Shown here piece by piece: positions 12,901 through 24,900 of a stretch of DNA of 28,642 bases. The notes below the pieces were generated by a model. The model made no database searches. It worked only from the letters and a program-made list of their open reading frames with translations, and was not told where the DNA came from. Each line of letters begins with the position of its first letter. The first letter of the stretch is position 1. The stretch lies in NCBI GenBank assembly GCA_030265145.1, contig JARBES010000131.1, positions 28,812,564 to 28,841,205 of the forward strand. The letters run 5' to 3'. The DNA comes from Strongylocentrotus pallidus (Eukaryota; Echinodermata; Echinoidea; Camarodonta; Strongylocentrotidae). The translations under genes and the position numbers were made by a program.

Positions 12901-15900
12901 TAACAAATGTTCAGAGCAATACAAACCTTTGAACGTTGTTAGATCTGCCGCAAGCCTTTATTCTGTGTAATTGTAATATATGCATTATCTTTTTTAAGAA
13001 AGCGCTGTCAACTAAAGTATATTGCACTTACACATGATATAGACTCATGTCCAATCTTTTTATAGATGAAAGATGGATGGTAATTGAATTGAAAAATTAC
13101 GATGATGACATTTCACGAGCCTTCTAAAGCCTGGATTGGGAGTCTAAATTGAAAAGTGACCTCATTGGTAATAGGACATTCCATGTTCCAGGGTNNNNNN
13201 NNNNNNNNNNNNNNNNNNNNNNNNNNNNNNNNNNNNNNNNNNNNNNNNNNNNNNNNNNNNNNNNNNNNNNNNNNNNNNNNNNNNNNNNNNNNNNAGTCAA
13301 AACATATTCTTTCACATAATTGGTAATAAGAGCTTCCATTTCATTTTTTGAAATTGGGGCGTTTCCAATACTGGTCTTTACCATTAATACAAATTTGTGT
13401 AGACAAAACGTTTTTAGCACACTCTCATTGAATTTTTTTGTTATTATTAATGTGAATTCAGAAATGGCAGCAAAGTAAACATTCAAATACAAACCAATTT
13501 TTGTATATACACTAACTGTTACTACCATTACAAGAACACAACCATATGAAGTTAACATTGTTTTGTAAACATTAAAGACCACAGATAGCAAGTCTTTCAG
13601 AAATATTTTAGAAATATTTTAAAATTCTTGTTCTACAGGTCACGCATGTCAAATTTCTTCTACTATGTAGCGATTTGTATCCCATTCAAATATCCCCGTA
13701 GGGCACAAGAATATCTACTTACATGTGTCAGTTTGAATAAGAAGCCATTACAATTGTTACTTTACAAACATACAAGGAATGTTGGAAAGTTTACTTTCTA
13801 CTGTTTTGCCACCTATTGGCTGAAATGTACATTATTTCTGTAATTTTTGGGGTACCGGCACTTTTCATAGCCGTGTCATCATTTCCCAGTATAACCATTG
13901 ATTAATTATTAAGCATGAGAAATCAATATGGTTTCATTGATATATAAATTTTCAAAGTCATGTAGACAGTATACTTGGATTTGTTATGGAGAAGTAGGTT
14001 AACTGTGACAAAACCTTTGAATATTACAAAACTTTACTCAGGATTACAGTTTTTGCCTTATTAACAAATGCCTGGTGTTAGGCAACCAACAAGTTTCATT
14101 GATTTAAATGTAGTTTTACATGCCAAACGTTAGAGATATGTTCTCACAAGCATGGAACATCTTAAATATATCTAAAGTACATATTTTACTCAGGGCACAG
14201 ACCTTGACAAGGTATGATCGCATGCTAAATGTGTTACACTAAACAGCCTCCATTTTAAATGGAGACTGCTGAACAGTTTAACATTAGGCTAAAGTCAATT
14301 TGGCATCTGCTATCTTGGCCTGCTAAGTTCATTGAGTTTTGTCAGCCTATTTAGCCAATTTTGCCTGTTGAACATTTAAAGTAGAAGATCAGACCTGCAA
14401 GGTTATTACCAAAAGGCCTAATTTGAAGTATTTACTAGCCTTTCTAATGTTTAATGCGGATTTAAATTTAAATTATATGATTTTGATAGAAGCAATCATA
14501 ATATATTGTCATTTTTTATTGTGATACTTAAAATGTAGTATTTAAAATATGTCCATCACTTTTACAAACCATATCTACAGTTTTAGTATATCTGATAATT
14601 GATTTAAGCCTTCACAGAGCTTTGATCACAGCAAATTTTAAATAAAAAGACATTTGATATCAATTGATGTTCTCAATATCATTATACCCGAAACTGTATG
14701 GGAAGGGACACTGCATGACCAAATACTACATGTATGGACTTACAGTAGTTTGGTACAGTTTCAATACAGCCAGAATACAGTGCAAATTCAAGTGAAAAGA
14801 GAACTTTTCTCTTGAAAATCTATTTAGATTAAGAGGTCAGATGTCATTGCATCTCAAGTGACAGCTAGAGCAGGTCATTTGTTTGTTTGTAATCTGATGA
14901 GGGAGGGAGGACAGTTGTCAAAATGAATAAAATTGGGATTCCCCTATAAGTATAAGCTATTTCATTGACAGGTTTGCTTGGCAAAATGTTTCATTGTGAG
15001 AACAAGGAAATATACTACACATAGGTTGGGTAAATGCACATTGTGATATGAAAGGCTTCTGAAGGCCAAAACATATGTTCATATCTTGAATTAAATAGTT
15101 AATTTGAGTAAAAATGCATTATTAATTTATATATGTTGATTTCCACAGTGATTCTGCCCCCCCCCCACTTACATGTACTGTAATGGACATTGTAATGGCG
15201 AAATAATCAAAGATAGTTTGCTCATTAGAATAAAAGAGTTATCTTATTTCAAAGGCAAAGGTAATACAGAAATATTCATCTATTTGTTAAAACATCTGTA
15301 AATGGGATAAAGATAAATTTCTTAATATGTTTTTAAAATTCAATTCAATTCAATCTAGGGTTTATTAAAAACCTGATTGGCAATCACATCCTAAATTGTA
15401 CATGTCTTTACAGTGCAGATACAAATTGCAAAAATAAGAAAACATGTAAAAGTGAATGTTAAAGATACACAAATGAGATTACATTGATATGATTGTTTTT
15501 GTAAACCAATGAAAGACTCTTGTGAAAACTATTATCATAACATTAGGTTTCTTAAATACAATAATAAGAAGAAAAAAAACAACTAAACTTTAAAAATAAA
15601 ATCACACAAATTTTGTAAAGAGAGTTTCTTTAATTCATGAAGATAAACAAAATTGATGTGGGACAAATGTACAACACAATGATACTAGACACACATAGGC
15701 GACATGTATTCTTTAACCAACTCAGACCATCTCCTTTAACACAAGTGTAAACTAAAGATAACAACTGGCCCATGTCATGCATTAAGTGATGGGGCAGGAA
15801 TCTGTGCTATGTGTGTGCATGGTATTCTGGGAGGCAGAATGGTATTGAGATGACATGGAGGTCACAATATATATAAAGAGATGATGCATTCTCTATGATT

Positions 15901-18900
15901 AGTTCAGATGATATTGTTAAATTCACAGATGATATTGTTAAAATTATTCATATTTTGCATACATTTTATTTTTAGCGATCACATTCTTGATCCACAAATT
16001 GATTTTGTTCATGTTTGTAAAATGATAATGGAGAAACCTTTACATTAAAAGGTCAGAACTAGGGAATAAACTTGTTCATGAATATCTAATATTGTAAGAA
16101 TTAAATCCATATCTGTATCCACAAACATTTTTACAATGAGAAGAATTATTATTAATTATATGCGTACCGGTATTTTCATGATTATGGATGAAATAATTAC
16201 ATTTAATTCTACAAAAAGATTTTTCTAATTTAAAGAAAAAGTCCCACACTAACATCAGCTTTGCAATAACGTGAGAGAAGCAGACCAGTGAAAGTTTGAT
16301 GGACCCTGTATTAATTAAATAATGTTCAGAGCAATACAAACCTTTGAACGTTGTTAGATCTGCTGCAAGCCTTTATTCTGTGTAATTGTAATGTATATGC
16401 ATATACATGTAGCACCTTGTATCCTTTGGAAAAGGCGCTATATAAATCCAATTATTATTATTGTCTTTTTAAAGGCAGTGCTGTCAACTAAAGTAGATTG
16501 CACTTACACATGATACATACTCATGTCCAATCTTTTTATAGATGGAAGATGGATGGTTATTGAATTGAAAAATGATGATGATGACATTTCATTAGCCTTC
16601 TAAAGCCTGGATTGGGAGTCTAAATTGAAAAGTGACCTCATTGGTAATAGGACATTCCATGTTCCAGGGTTTCAGACCAAAACTTTCTGGAATGTGTCAG
16701 GGTGAATATTAGCCTGGGTTTGTGATCCATCACAGACAACTAACCAGGCAGAAACTCAGGATATTTTTGTGAGTGGGATGGAAACACATATCTACTGGGC
16801 CTCATCCATTATGCAGGATATATGCAATATATGTTTTGGCATTGGCAGTCAAGCACATACATGTGTAAATATAAACATGACAGACTACATTTTTCGTGAT
16901 TGAAATCGAAAAGTGCAATGAAAAAGAAGTTACAAATGAAATTTGTGAACAAAAACAGGTGCAATTAGTAAAATTAATCATTAAATTGATTAAGCGACCA
17001 AAACTCTCACTTGCCTTCAGGAATAAATATATATGTGTGGAGAAAAAAGGTTAGCTGTATGGAGTTAAACAAAAAAATATGTAAGTAATAAAATGTTGCT
17101 ACAAGCTTTGATAATAATGGCATAATGAAACCGAACAGATAGAATTGACAAAGAAGCATGACTTGAAATCATGGAAAGAGAACTCTTCTTTACCATAGAT
17201 ATAAAAATAATGATTTGTGTAGGTACATGTAAGGCTCAGTGCATGAAGGCATGCATTATGTACAATGAAAAATTTACAAGAAGGTTAATTGAAAGAACAT
17301 TTTAGGAACATAAATTCTTGTAAAGATAAGTTTGTTTTGTAAGATTTCATTCACAATATTTTATCCATGGCCTGATTCCCCATACATTAAACATTTCCAC
17401 CTCTTCAGTTGATAATCAATCTTTTTGAATATCCTCTGTAAGAATGAATGATTAACATTATAAAGATTGATTTATTATATGTGTGTGCTTTTGTGTGTTT
17501 TGTAGGCCAAGCAAGACCAGATTGGTAGTCTCCTGAGCCAGGCTGACAACCAAGTCTCCACACAGCAGTTCTATGGAGATGTCTATGCAGCTATGGCCAA
17601 GAGCCTGGGACAAGCCTGGCAGGACCTTACCAAACAGATGCAAACCAGACAGAAGCTATTGGATCAGGCCGTGGAATTCTACCAGGGTGCCAAACGGGTA
17701 GGTCCAGACTTCTCTTTTCGACAAGTTTTGGTCACTTTTAGTTGAGGACAGAGGACTGTCTAATCATTATTATTGAATTACTGAAATTGTTAACCTGGTT
17801 TATGATGATATATTTCATGGATTTCAGTCGTAAATTATGGACATTTCTGTAGTCTTCAGCTTCATTTGGTGAACATGATTGATGCAGCTTGTCAGGGAAC
17901 ATTCCTGTACAATAATAATAATAATAATAATAGTGGGTTCTTGTACTGCGCTCTTGTCTGTCAGACTTGAAACTCCTGGTGCTCCACAATTATCACCCCG
18001 GCTTTATCATGGCTGCCATTATGGCGCTCTAGCCTTTCAAGGAATTAATTCCTGCCAGGTACTCATTTACCTCACCTGGGTCGAGTGTGGCACATGTAGA
18101 TTAATGTCTTGCCACAGGACATTAGTGCTGTAGTGGGACTCGAACTGCCAACCGTGTGATTCGCAGTCCGGTGATGTATCCCTTAGAACAGTACACAATG
18201 TGATAGCTTAAGAAAGGCAGTTTCTTTTGGACTTTCATCATGAATGGATATCGTTAAGATTGTGCCACCTTAATATATTTTAGCTATTTAATTTTGAAAT
18301 TTATGACAGAATTCTCAATCGTTTGCACTTTGTTTATATCGTTTATTTGATCTCATTCTTTTTGCCAGTTCAATGATAATCTAGCTGATGGAATTAGAGA
18401 ATGCCGGACTATGACTCTCCCATCAGATCCAAGAGGGGTAGAGAGTCAGTTACAGAGAAGCAGACAAATCAAGAAAGGTATGCCCCTCAGTTACAAACAG
18501 CACAATATTATCAGAATTGTATGTAATCCATGGAAAAAATAATAAAGTTTCACATCAAATCACTTAATCGATATACAGAGCTTGGTGTAGTGTGTTGTAT
18601 AGACAGTGATATATATCACTTCTACAAGTATACTAGAACCATCTTTACAGCATGAAAATTGCAAAAATTGAGTTTTTAAATTTAATGATTATGTGGCATG
18701 AACTTTCTCAAATCTAAAGCACTGAATTTTGTGAGTGTTTTATGTTTTACAGGATTTATATAGTTCTGTGAGATAATTAAAAGAGTAGTAAATTGGATGT
18801 TGTTTGTTGAGCATTTATTCTTCTGCATTAACTAAACGTTCTTCAAATTTTTAATTTTGCAGATATGCTGGAAGGCTCTATGCAGGTCATGTCTCAAGGT

Positions 18901-21900
18901 CGTGACCTATTAGACAACCTCCGTGACCTTGGCAGCAAAGCCGGTGACGACTCGCGCCGTGCCACCATGGTATCCTGCCAGGGTGTGGAGAAAGCAATGG
19001 AAGACATCCAAGACAAGCGACGTCTTCTGGATGACCTCTGGCTGGAGAGGTCACGAAAGCTGGATCAGTTCCAGCATCTCCGTGACATTGACACTGAGGT
19101 CACCAAGGTGAGATAAGTAGTCACATGATGTGTGATACCATAAAATATAAAACATCTTCTATTCAAAGTTGCTGAGTACTCTGTAACTGCAAATGTAACA
19201 TCTAGAAGTAGAATGGTTGAACATTATTGTAGCTTGTTGACCTTTGACTGCAGAGGTCATGAAAGCTGGATCAGATCCAGCATCTGCGTGACATTGACAC
19301 TGAGGTTGCCAAGGTGCGATTAGTAATTACTTTATCGGTTGATGAGCCAGAATTTTCTCTGAACCTCATTTTATTAAAGATGAAGGGCTTGGGTTGTGCT
19401 TGGCTCTTATAATAGGCTCGGGATTAGGGTTAGGATTTTGAAGTGAAAATTTGAATTTGGGGAGTGATGGAAATTGATTTGGAGCAGATGTCACCATAGC
19501 ATGATCTGGAATACCATGAAACATGTAAATATGAAAATGTCAAAGCACACTGTGTCTGTAAATTCTAACTCAGTAATCATGGCAGCATCTGGCTCAAAAA
19601 ATCATACGATGAAGTTCATTAATATCCCATTGAAATGCATATTCGTTTACTAACACACGTATGTCAACAAAGTTATAATCATGGTTTCTTAAGATGCTAT
19701 CCATACAGAAATCAGAAGATTGCAAGTTTTCTAATCCTTGGGGGCATTTAGGATGGGATATGATCGTCAAAGTAGATTGAAAATCAAGCTCATACAACAT
19801 AGACAAGATCTATTCTTCATTGATGTTACCTATTTTTCCCCAAAAACATATAGAGGATTCAGTGACACAAAGACGTAACTCCATATTTTGCCAAAATGAG
19901 TATTTGATATCAAAATGTTCGGGAATGTTCTCAAAATGGCCAAAATGGAGTTACGTCTTTGTGTCACTGACTCCTCGATATGTTGTCACATGTTAATCAT
20001 GTGACAATGAGAAGCATATCCATCTTGCAACTCTATTTTTGATGAATTTACATGTAGATGGATTGCTACTATCACTATTTTATTCACATCTGTTCTCTTA
20101 TCTTATGTCCTCCAGATTTCTAACTGGTTCAGGACTCAAGGTGAGATGTACCTGCAGAAGAGGAACATTGGTCGGAGTGAGAACGAATGTTCGGATCTGC
20201 TCAAGCAACATCAAGGATTTGAAGTGGCTGCTGCGGTAAGATAGCTTGCCAGGAAAATTCTTGTTTAAGAAATGGTTTCTCGATGATGAATTGTCTAGAC
20301 GATTCTTTTATTCATTCATTTTGATTGAGGGATATTCAGGTCAGAAATTACTGAAATTTGTTGTGGATAGAGGAGGAAGTTAAGTAAGTCCTGTGATTGT
20401 GATTATGATCTATGTACCACTTATAAAATGTGATTCAGAGATAGAACCAGAAACATTTTCAATAACTCCAATCATATATTGTTCTTCAAATTTAGTCATT
20501 CAAGCACATTGGTACAGGATAACATGATCAGTTGTATAAGTTTCTATATCTTGTTTTTGACATTTAAAAACTTAATAATATCTAGCTTATTAATTATCTC
20601 AATTAAGTTTGTAGACAGAGACAGCAAGATGTTGATGAATTTTGATATTTCAGTACCAGTAAAATCATTGAAATACATTTATAATCCCCTTCTTTATGCA
20701 GGATGTTCAAAACAGTGTGATAAAACTTGATAATATCTATCTCGATTAAGTTTGTACTCAGAGAAGGCAAGATTTTGATGAATTTTGATTTGTCAGTACC
20801 AGTAAATGATAGAAATACATTTATGTTCCCTTTCTTTACGTAGGATGTTCAAAACAGTGTGGCAAACCTCCTGTCTACATCAGAGCAGGTACGTCACTCT
20901 TCCCCAGAGAGCACAGAGAGACTCCGTAGCCAGACCAGAGCTATAGACACGCTGTGTGAAGACTTCATGAGTCGGTTGGGTGAGAGACGGAACACACTGC
21001 AACGTGCCCATGACTTCTACCGCAATGCAGAACTGGTATGTTCTCAGGAATGACTGTTTTCTAGTATAAGACGACTCTTTAATCCCTTTAAATATTTGAC
21101 ATATTCTGGAGACTGATAGATGTGAAAATCAAAGATTTCAGTGAAGGACTGAGATATGTTGTGCAGAATAACCCTTACCTTATCTTTATCTGTATTTTTC
21201 ATTTGACATTTCATATTTTTAAGTTCGAATAAGAAAACAGTCTTACTGTATTTACAGTCATGACAGGATTTTCCACCACACATGTCTTTACAATTATAAA
21301 GTATCTTACAATTATCAAAAACTTTGTCAAGTGTCTTATACAAATATATGGGGATTTATGGATATGTCTAAGTTTGAAAAAAAATGGAAGTTAAACCTGA
21401 ACTATATAGTGATATCTCTTGTGTTTCTTCTTCTCAAAGGCCAAGACATACCTGAGTCGACTTGGAGTCCAGCTGTCTCAGGAGAGACTACCCAAGGATG
21501 AATGGTCCAGGTCTAACCGACTTGAGAAACTCAACAATGCCATCTCAGAGATCTCGACTCCAGTCCTCGCTGAGGGCCGCTCCCTTCTCAATCAGGTCGG
21601 TCTGAGCACTCCAGGAGCTGAAGCGGTCAAGGAGAATATGGCTGAAATTCAGGTAATTGGTCATTTACTTGGAAGTTTCAGGTCACATCCTTGCAAACAA
21701 GAAGAAAAAGAAAATATTCTTTTATTGTTATAATATAATAAAAATCCATTTTGTTCAACAACAAAAAAGTATGACGATTATTTTGAAATGTGATGCTGTC
21801 AAATCAGTAGAAAATTAAAACTTGGTAATGTAAAATAAACTTGTTATGATAGGAGGTATATGTAGTACTACCTTATTCTTTTAAGCAATTAAGATATCTT

Positions 21901-24900
21901 AAAGAAAACTGAATTTTTCATCAGGAAGGCTGGTTTTGTGTTTTTAATCATATCATTAACTCATCGATTTTCTGCTGTAACTACCCTTATCTGTTTGTGA
22001 ACAGCACAACAGTCATCTTTAAAAAAATGTTCATTGTTGATCACCCCTTAGGCAAAGTGTGTTGACCTTCAAAATCACGCCCGGCCAGAGCTGAGAGAGC
22101 AGACAGAGATGCAGGCGACCTTTGAAGAGAAGTACACCGTCTTGATCAAGTGGCTGGTCAATGTTGGAGACGCCTTCTTGATGGCTAACAATGACATGGG
22201 AGACCAGATGCAAACCACCATGGACTTCCTGGATGGACATGATAAACTACTCACAGAAGTCAGGGTATGTGGGACTGAATAATATTGAAAATTTTTTGGA
22301 CTTAGATTAAAGCCTCGGTCACAAATGCCATTACCAACTGCTACGAACACCGTACAAAGAATTTTCAGACAATGGAAATTCGGGAAGACAATGGAAAAAC
22401 AGGGAGATTCATATGAAATTATCGTTCGTAAGAACCTTTGTGACCGAGCATAATGCAGCTTTGTGAAAGTTCGCAATATGTCAAGCTGTATGTCGAATTA
22501 AAGTGATCGTTCTTGTATGTGTTTTTGATGTTGCATTTTGATATTGATATTGCCATACAGTTGAACATTCTATTGAACCTGACAAAAAGAATGAAGTGAT
22601 GTTGTTATAAAATGATCACTTTGAATAGATAATCATGAAACTTTTTGCCTGAAGATGATTTTTGTAATCAGTTTGATTAGCTTACTTGCATTCTTTATAA
22701 TGCCTCAATATTTTTCCAACCAGAGAGTAAGTTGAGGATAAATTTCTTATGCATTATTTCAGTTAAAACTACAATCTATCGTTACAAACTAAATGAGATT
22801 TGATAATATTTCCTTATTACATTGTAGGAGAAGTCAACTCAGGTGGACACTGTGATTGGGATTGCCACCAAGCTGGGTTCCAAGAACAGGTTCACTCCAG
22901 AGCAAACCAACAAACTGAAGCAGCACTGGACCAGGGTGACTGTCACGGTAGAGAACAGAGTCAGAGCAGCTCACATCTTGATCAAATTTCACAAAGTTGC
23001 CAAGCAGGTATGGAATCGGATTGCTCCCATGTTATGTCTTTTGTGTTTTATGCATTTTTCTAACTTGCAGTTACCTCCTTTTTTCTCCTGCTTTTCTGAC
23101 AACCCATCTACCTTGTGTACAGCTTCAAGCTCCCCAAAATATACATTTTAAGAAATATGAAGCTTTTTTCATGTAAAATGATGTATATTCTCACTGCTCT
23201 TTTGGCGTCATGTCAGTAAATTGCTTCATTTATCATTTAGAACATGTGTCCATTTCTTTTTGTTTAATCACCCATATAATGTTGATTTTATATGTCCAAT
23301 CTTTAAAGTATATGATGAACAATACCCTGAAGTATGTACAAATCAAACAGCACTTTTATGTTGAACTGCATCATTGTCACTGAATATATTTACAGTTTTT
23401 CCCAACAAATAAGGCTCATTGAGATATTAAAATAAGAGGGGAAAAAAAGCTATTTATGTAATACATACAGGAACAGAATAATATTGGTATCATTTCATCT
23501 GATTTGTATTTCCTCTTAGCTTGGCAACGCCATGGAAAACATGGAGAAGATGTTGATAATAATTTCTCCCAAACTTATGAAATGTAAAGAGATGTGTAAC
23601 ATGATAAACACATACAGGAACAGAATAATATTGATATCATTTCATATGATCTGTGTTCCTCCTTAGCTTGGCAACGCCATGGAAAACATGGAGACGATGT
23701 TGAGGTCCGAGGAGACGAGGGATGTGAAGCGGATGAAGAAGACTACGATGCAACACATCCATGAGAAATGGAACCAGATGGTAGAGATCAACATTCAGCT
23801 TGACAACACTGGCCATACCTTCAAGAATGAAATCCACAAGGTCAGTTCTTGATACATTACCTCATTTTGAATGAAACAGAACTAAACTAAGATGTTGAAT
23901 AGAATATACATTGTATTTGGTGTAAATTAACATTTGTTACAATGATACATTGCCAGACACTATTATACTTTACAAGCTGAAAATATAAAAGCAGACAGCA
24001 GTACTGAATTCCTTTTATCAATAAATGATTGTCCAAAATGAATGACTATCATGTATGTATAGAATGACAGAAATAGATATGTCATCCTGCATCAGTTTTA
24101 GAATGGTTTTTAACTGCTTATTTACTCTCTGTATGAAAGATATCATTAAAGAATATCAACATATATATATATATATCTTGATTGTAGATTGATACAAAGA
24201 ATATGAAGTAACTGTGATATTTTTCTGATGTGTATTTATGATATATGTCTCTCCATTGTGACAGGGGTTTATTTTCTGAGTTATTTGTATTTATAATATA
24301 TGTCTCTCCATTGTGACAGGGGTTTATTTTCTGAGTTATTTGTATTTATAATATATGTCTCTCCATTGTGACAGGGGTTTATCTTCTGAGTTAGAAATAT
24401 CGGCATTGACATTAAGTTTTTTTTTCAGAAATCATTTTTTTCTTCTTCTTTCATCTCCCACGTAGCTTGTCAGTGAAACAGAGCTTGTCACGATGACACC
24501 AATGCTTTCATTTAACTGTCCTTCTCAAAATGACCAATGTTCAGAAAGTTACAGAACTAACCTAACAACAATTTAACTAATGTACCAATCTATTAATTAG
24601 GTTTTTTGTTTCATAATAACAGATCCATAACTAGCTAGAATATATCCTTAAAAAAGAAAATTCTTTTGATATTTCATCTATATAAGTCTTAATTACATGT
24701 CTTTCCATTACAGACTGGAGTTCAATATGTATACAAATTCTTTTATTTCTGTAGCATTTCATTTTTCTGTCATTTTCTCTGCCATTTCAGCTTGTCAATG
24801 ATACAGAGCTGGTCACCAAGTCATCCATCCACTATGTGGAGCTGACCATCAGGTCCTTTGGAGAGCGTAAGATCTACCTGGATGACCTCTACGATTCTCT

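Larger units (their letters stand above)
13396..16670 (+). repeat. Duplicated ~3-kb intronic block, copy 2
   Basis: Second member of the direct pair, continuing without a break into the intron leading to exon 17506. Faint similarity to copy 1 may extend up to about 13365 (TTTCCAA...TTTACCATT against 10107-10130). It carries a 230-bp retroposon-like insertion, a short LINE-type tail, and three extra hexamers relative to copy 1. Confidence 0.9.

Noticed and set aside
13124-13591. Minus-strand 155-codon open frame
   Set aside because: It runs through the 100-N gap and has 34 unknown codons; the two sides are unrelated intron sequence.
17879-18133. Plus-strand 84-codon frame
   Set aside because: It lies inside the SINE and begins with an Ile run encoded by its ATT-type tail.
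22075-22476. Minus-strand 133-codon frame
   Set aside because: Antisense shadow of exon 8 running on into a MITE; no family recognised.
24231-24395. CRISPR-like array
   Set aside because: The 55-bp units are contiguous with no unique spacers, in a eukaryotic intron.
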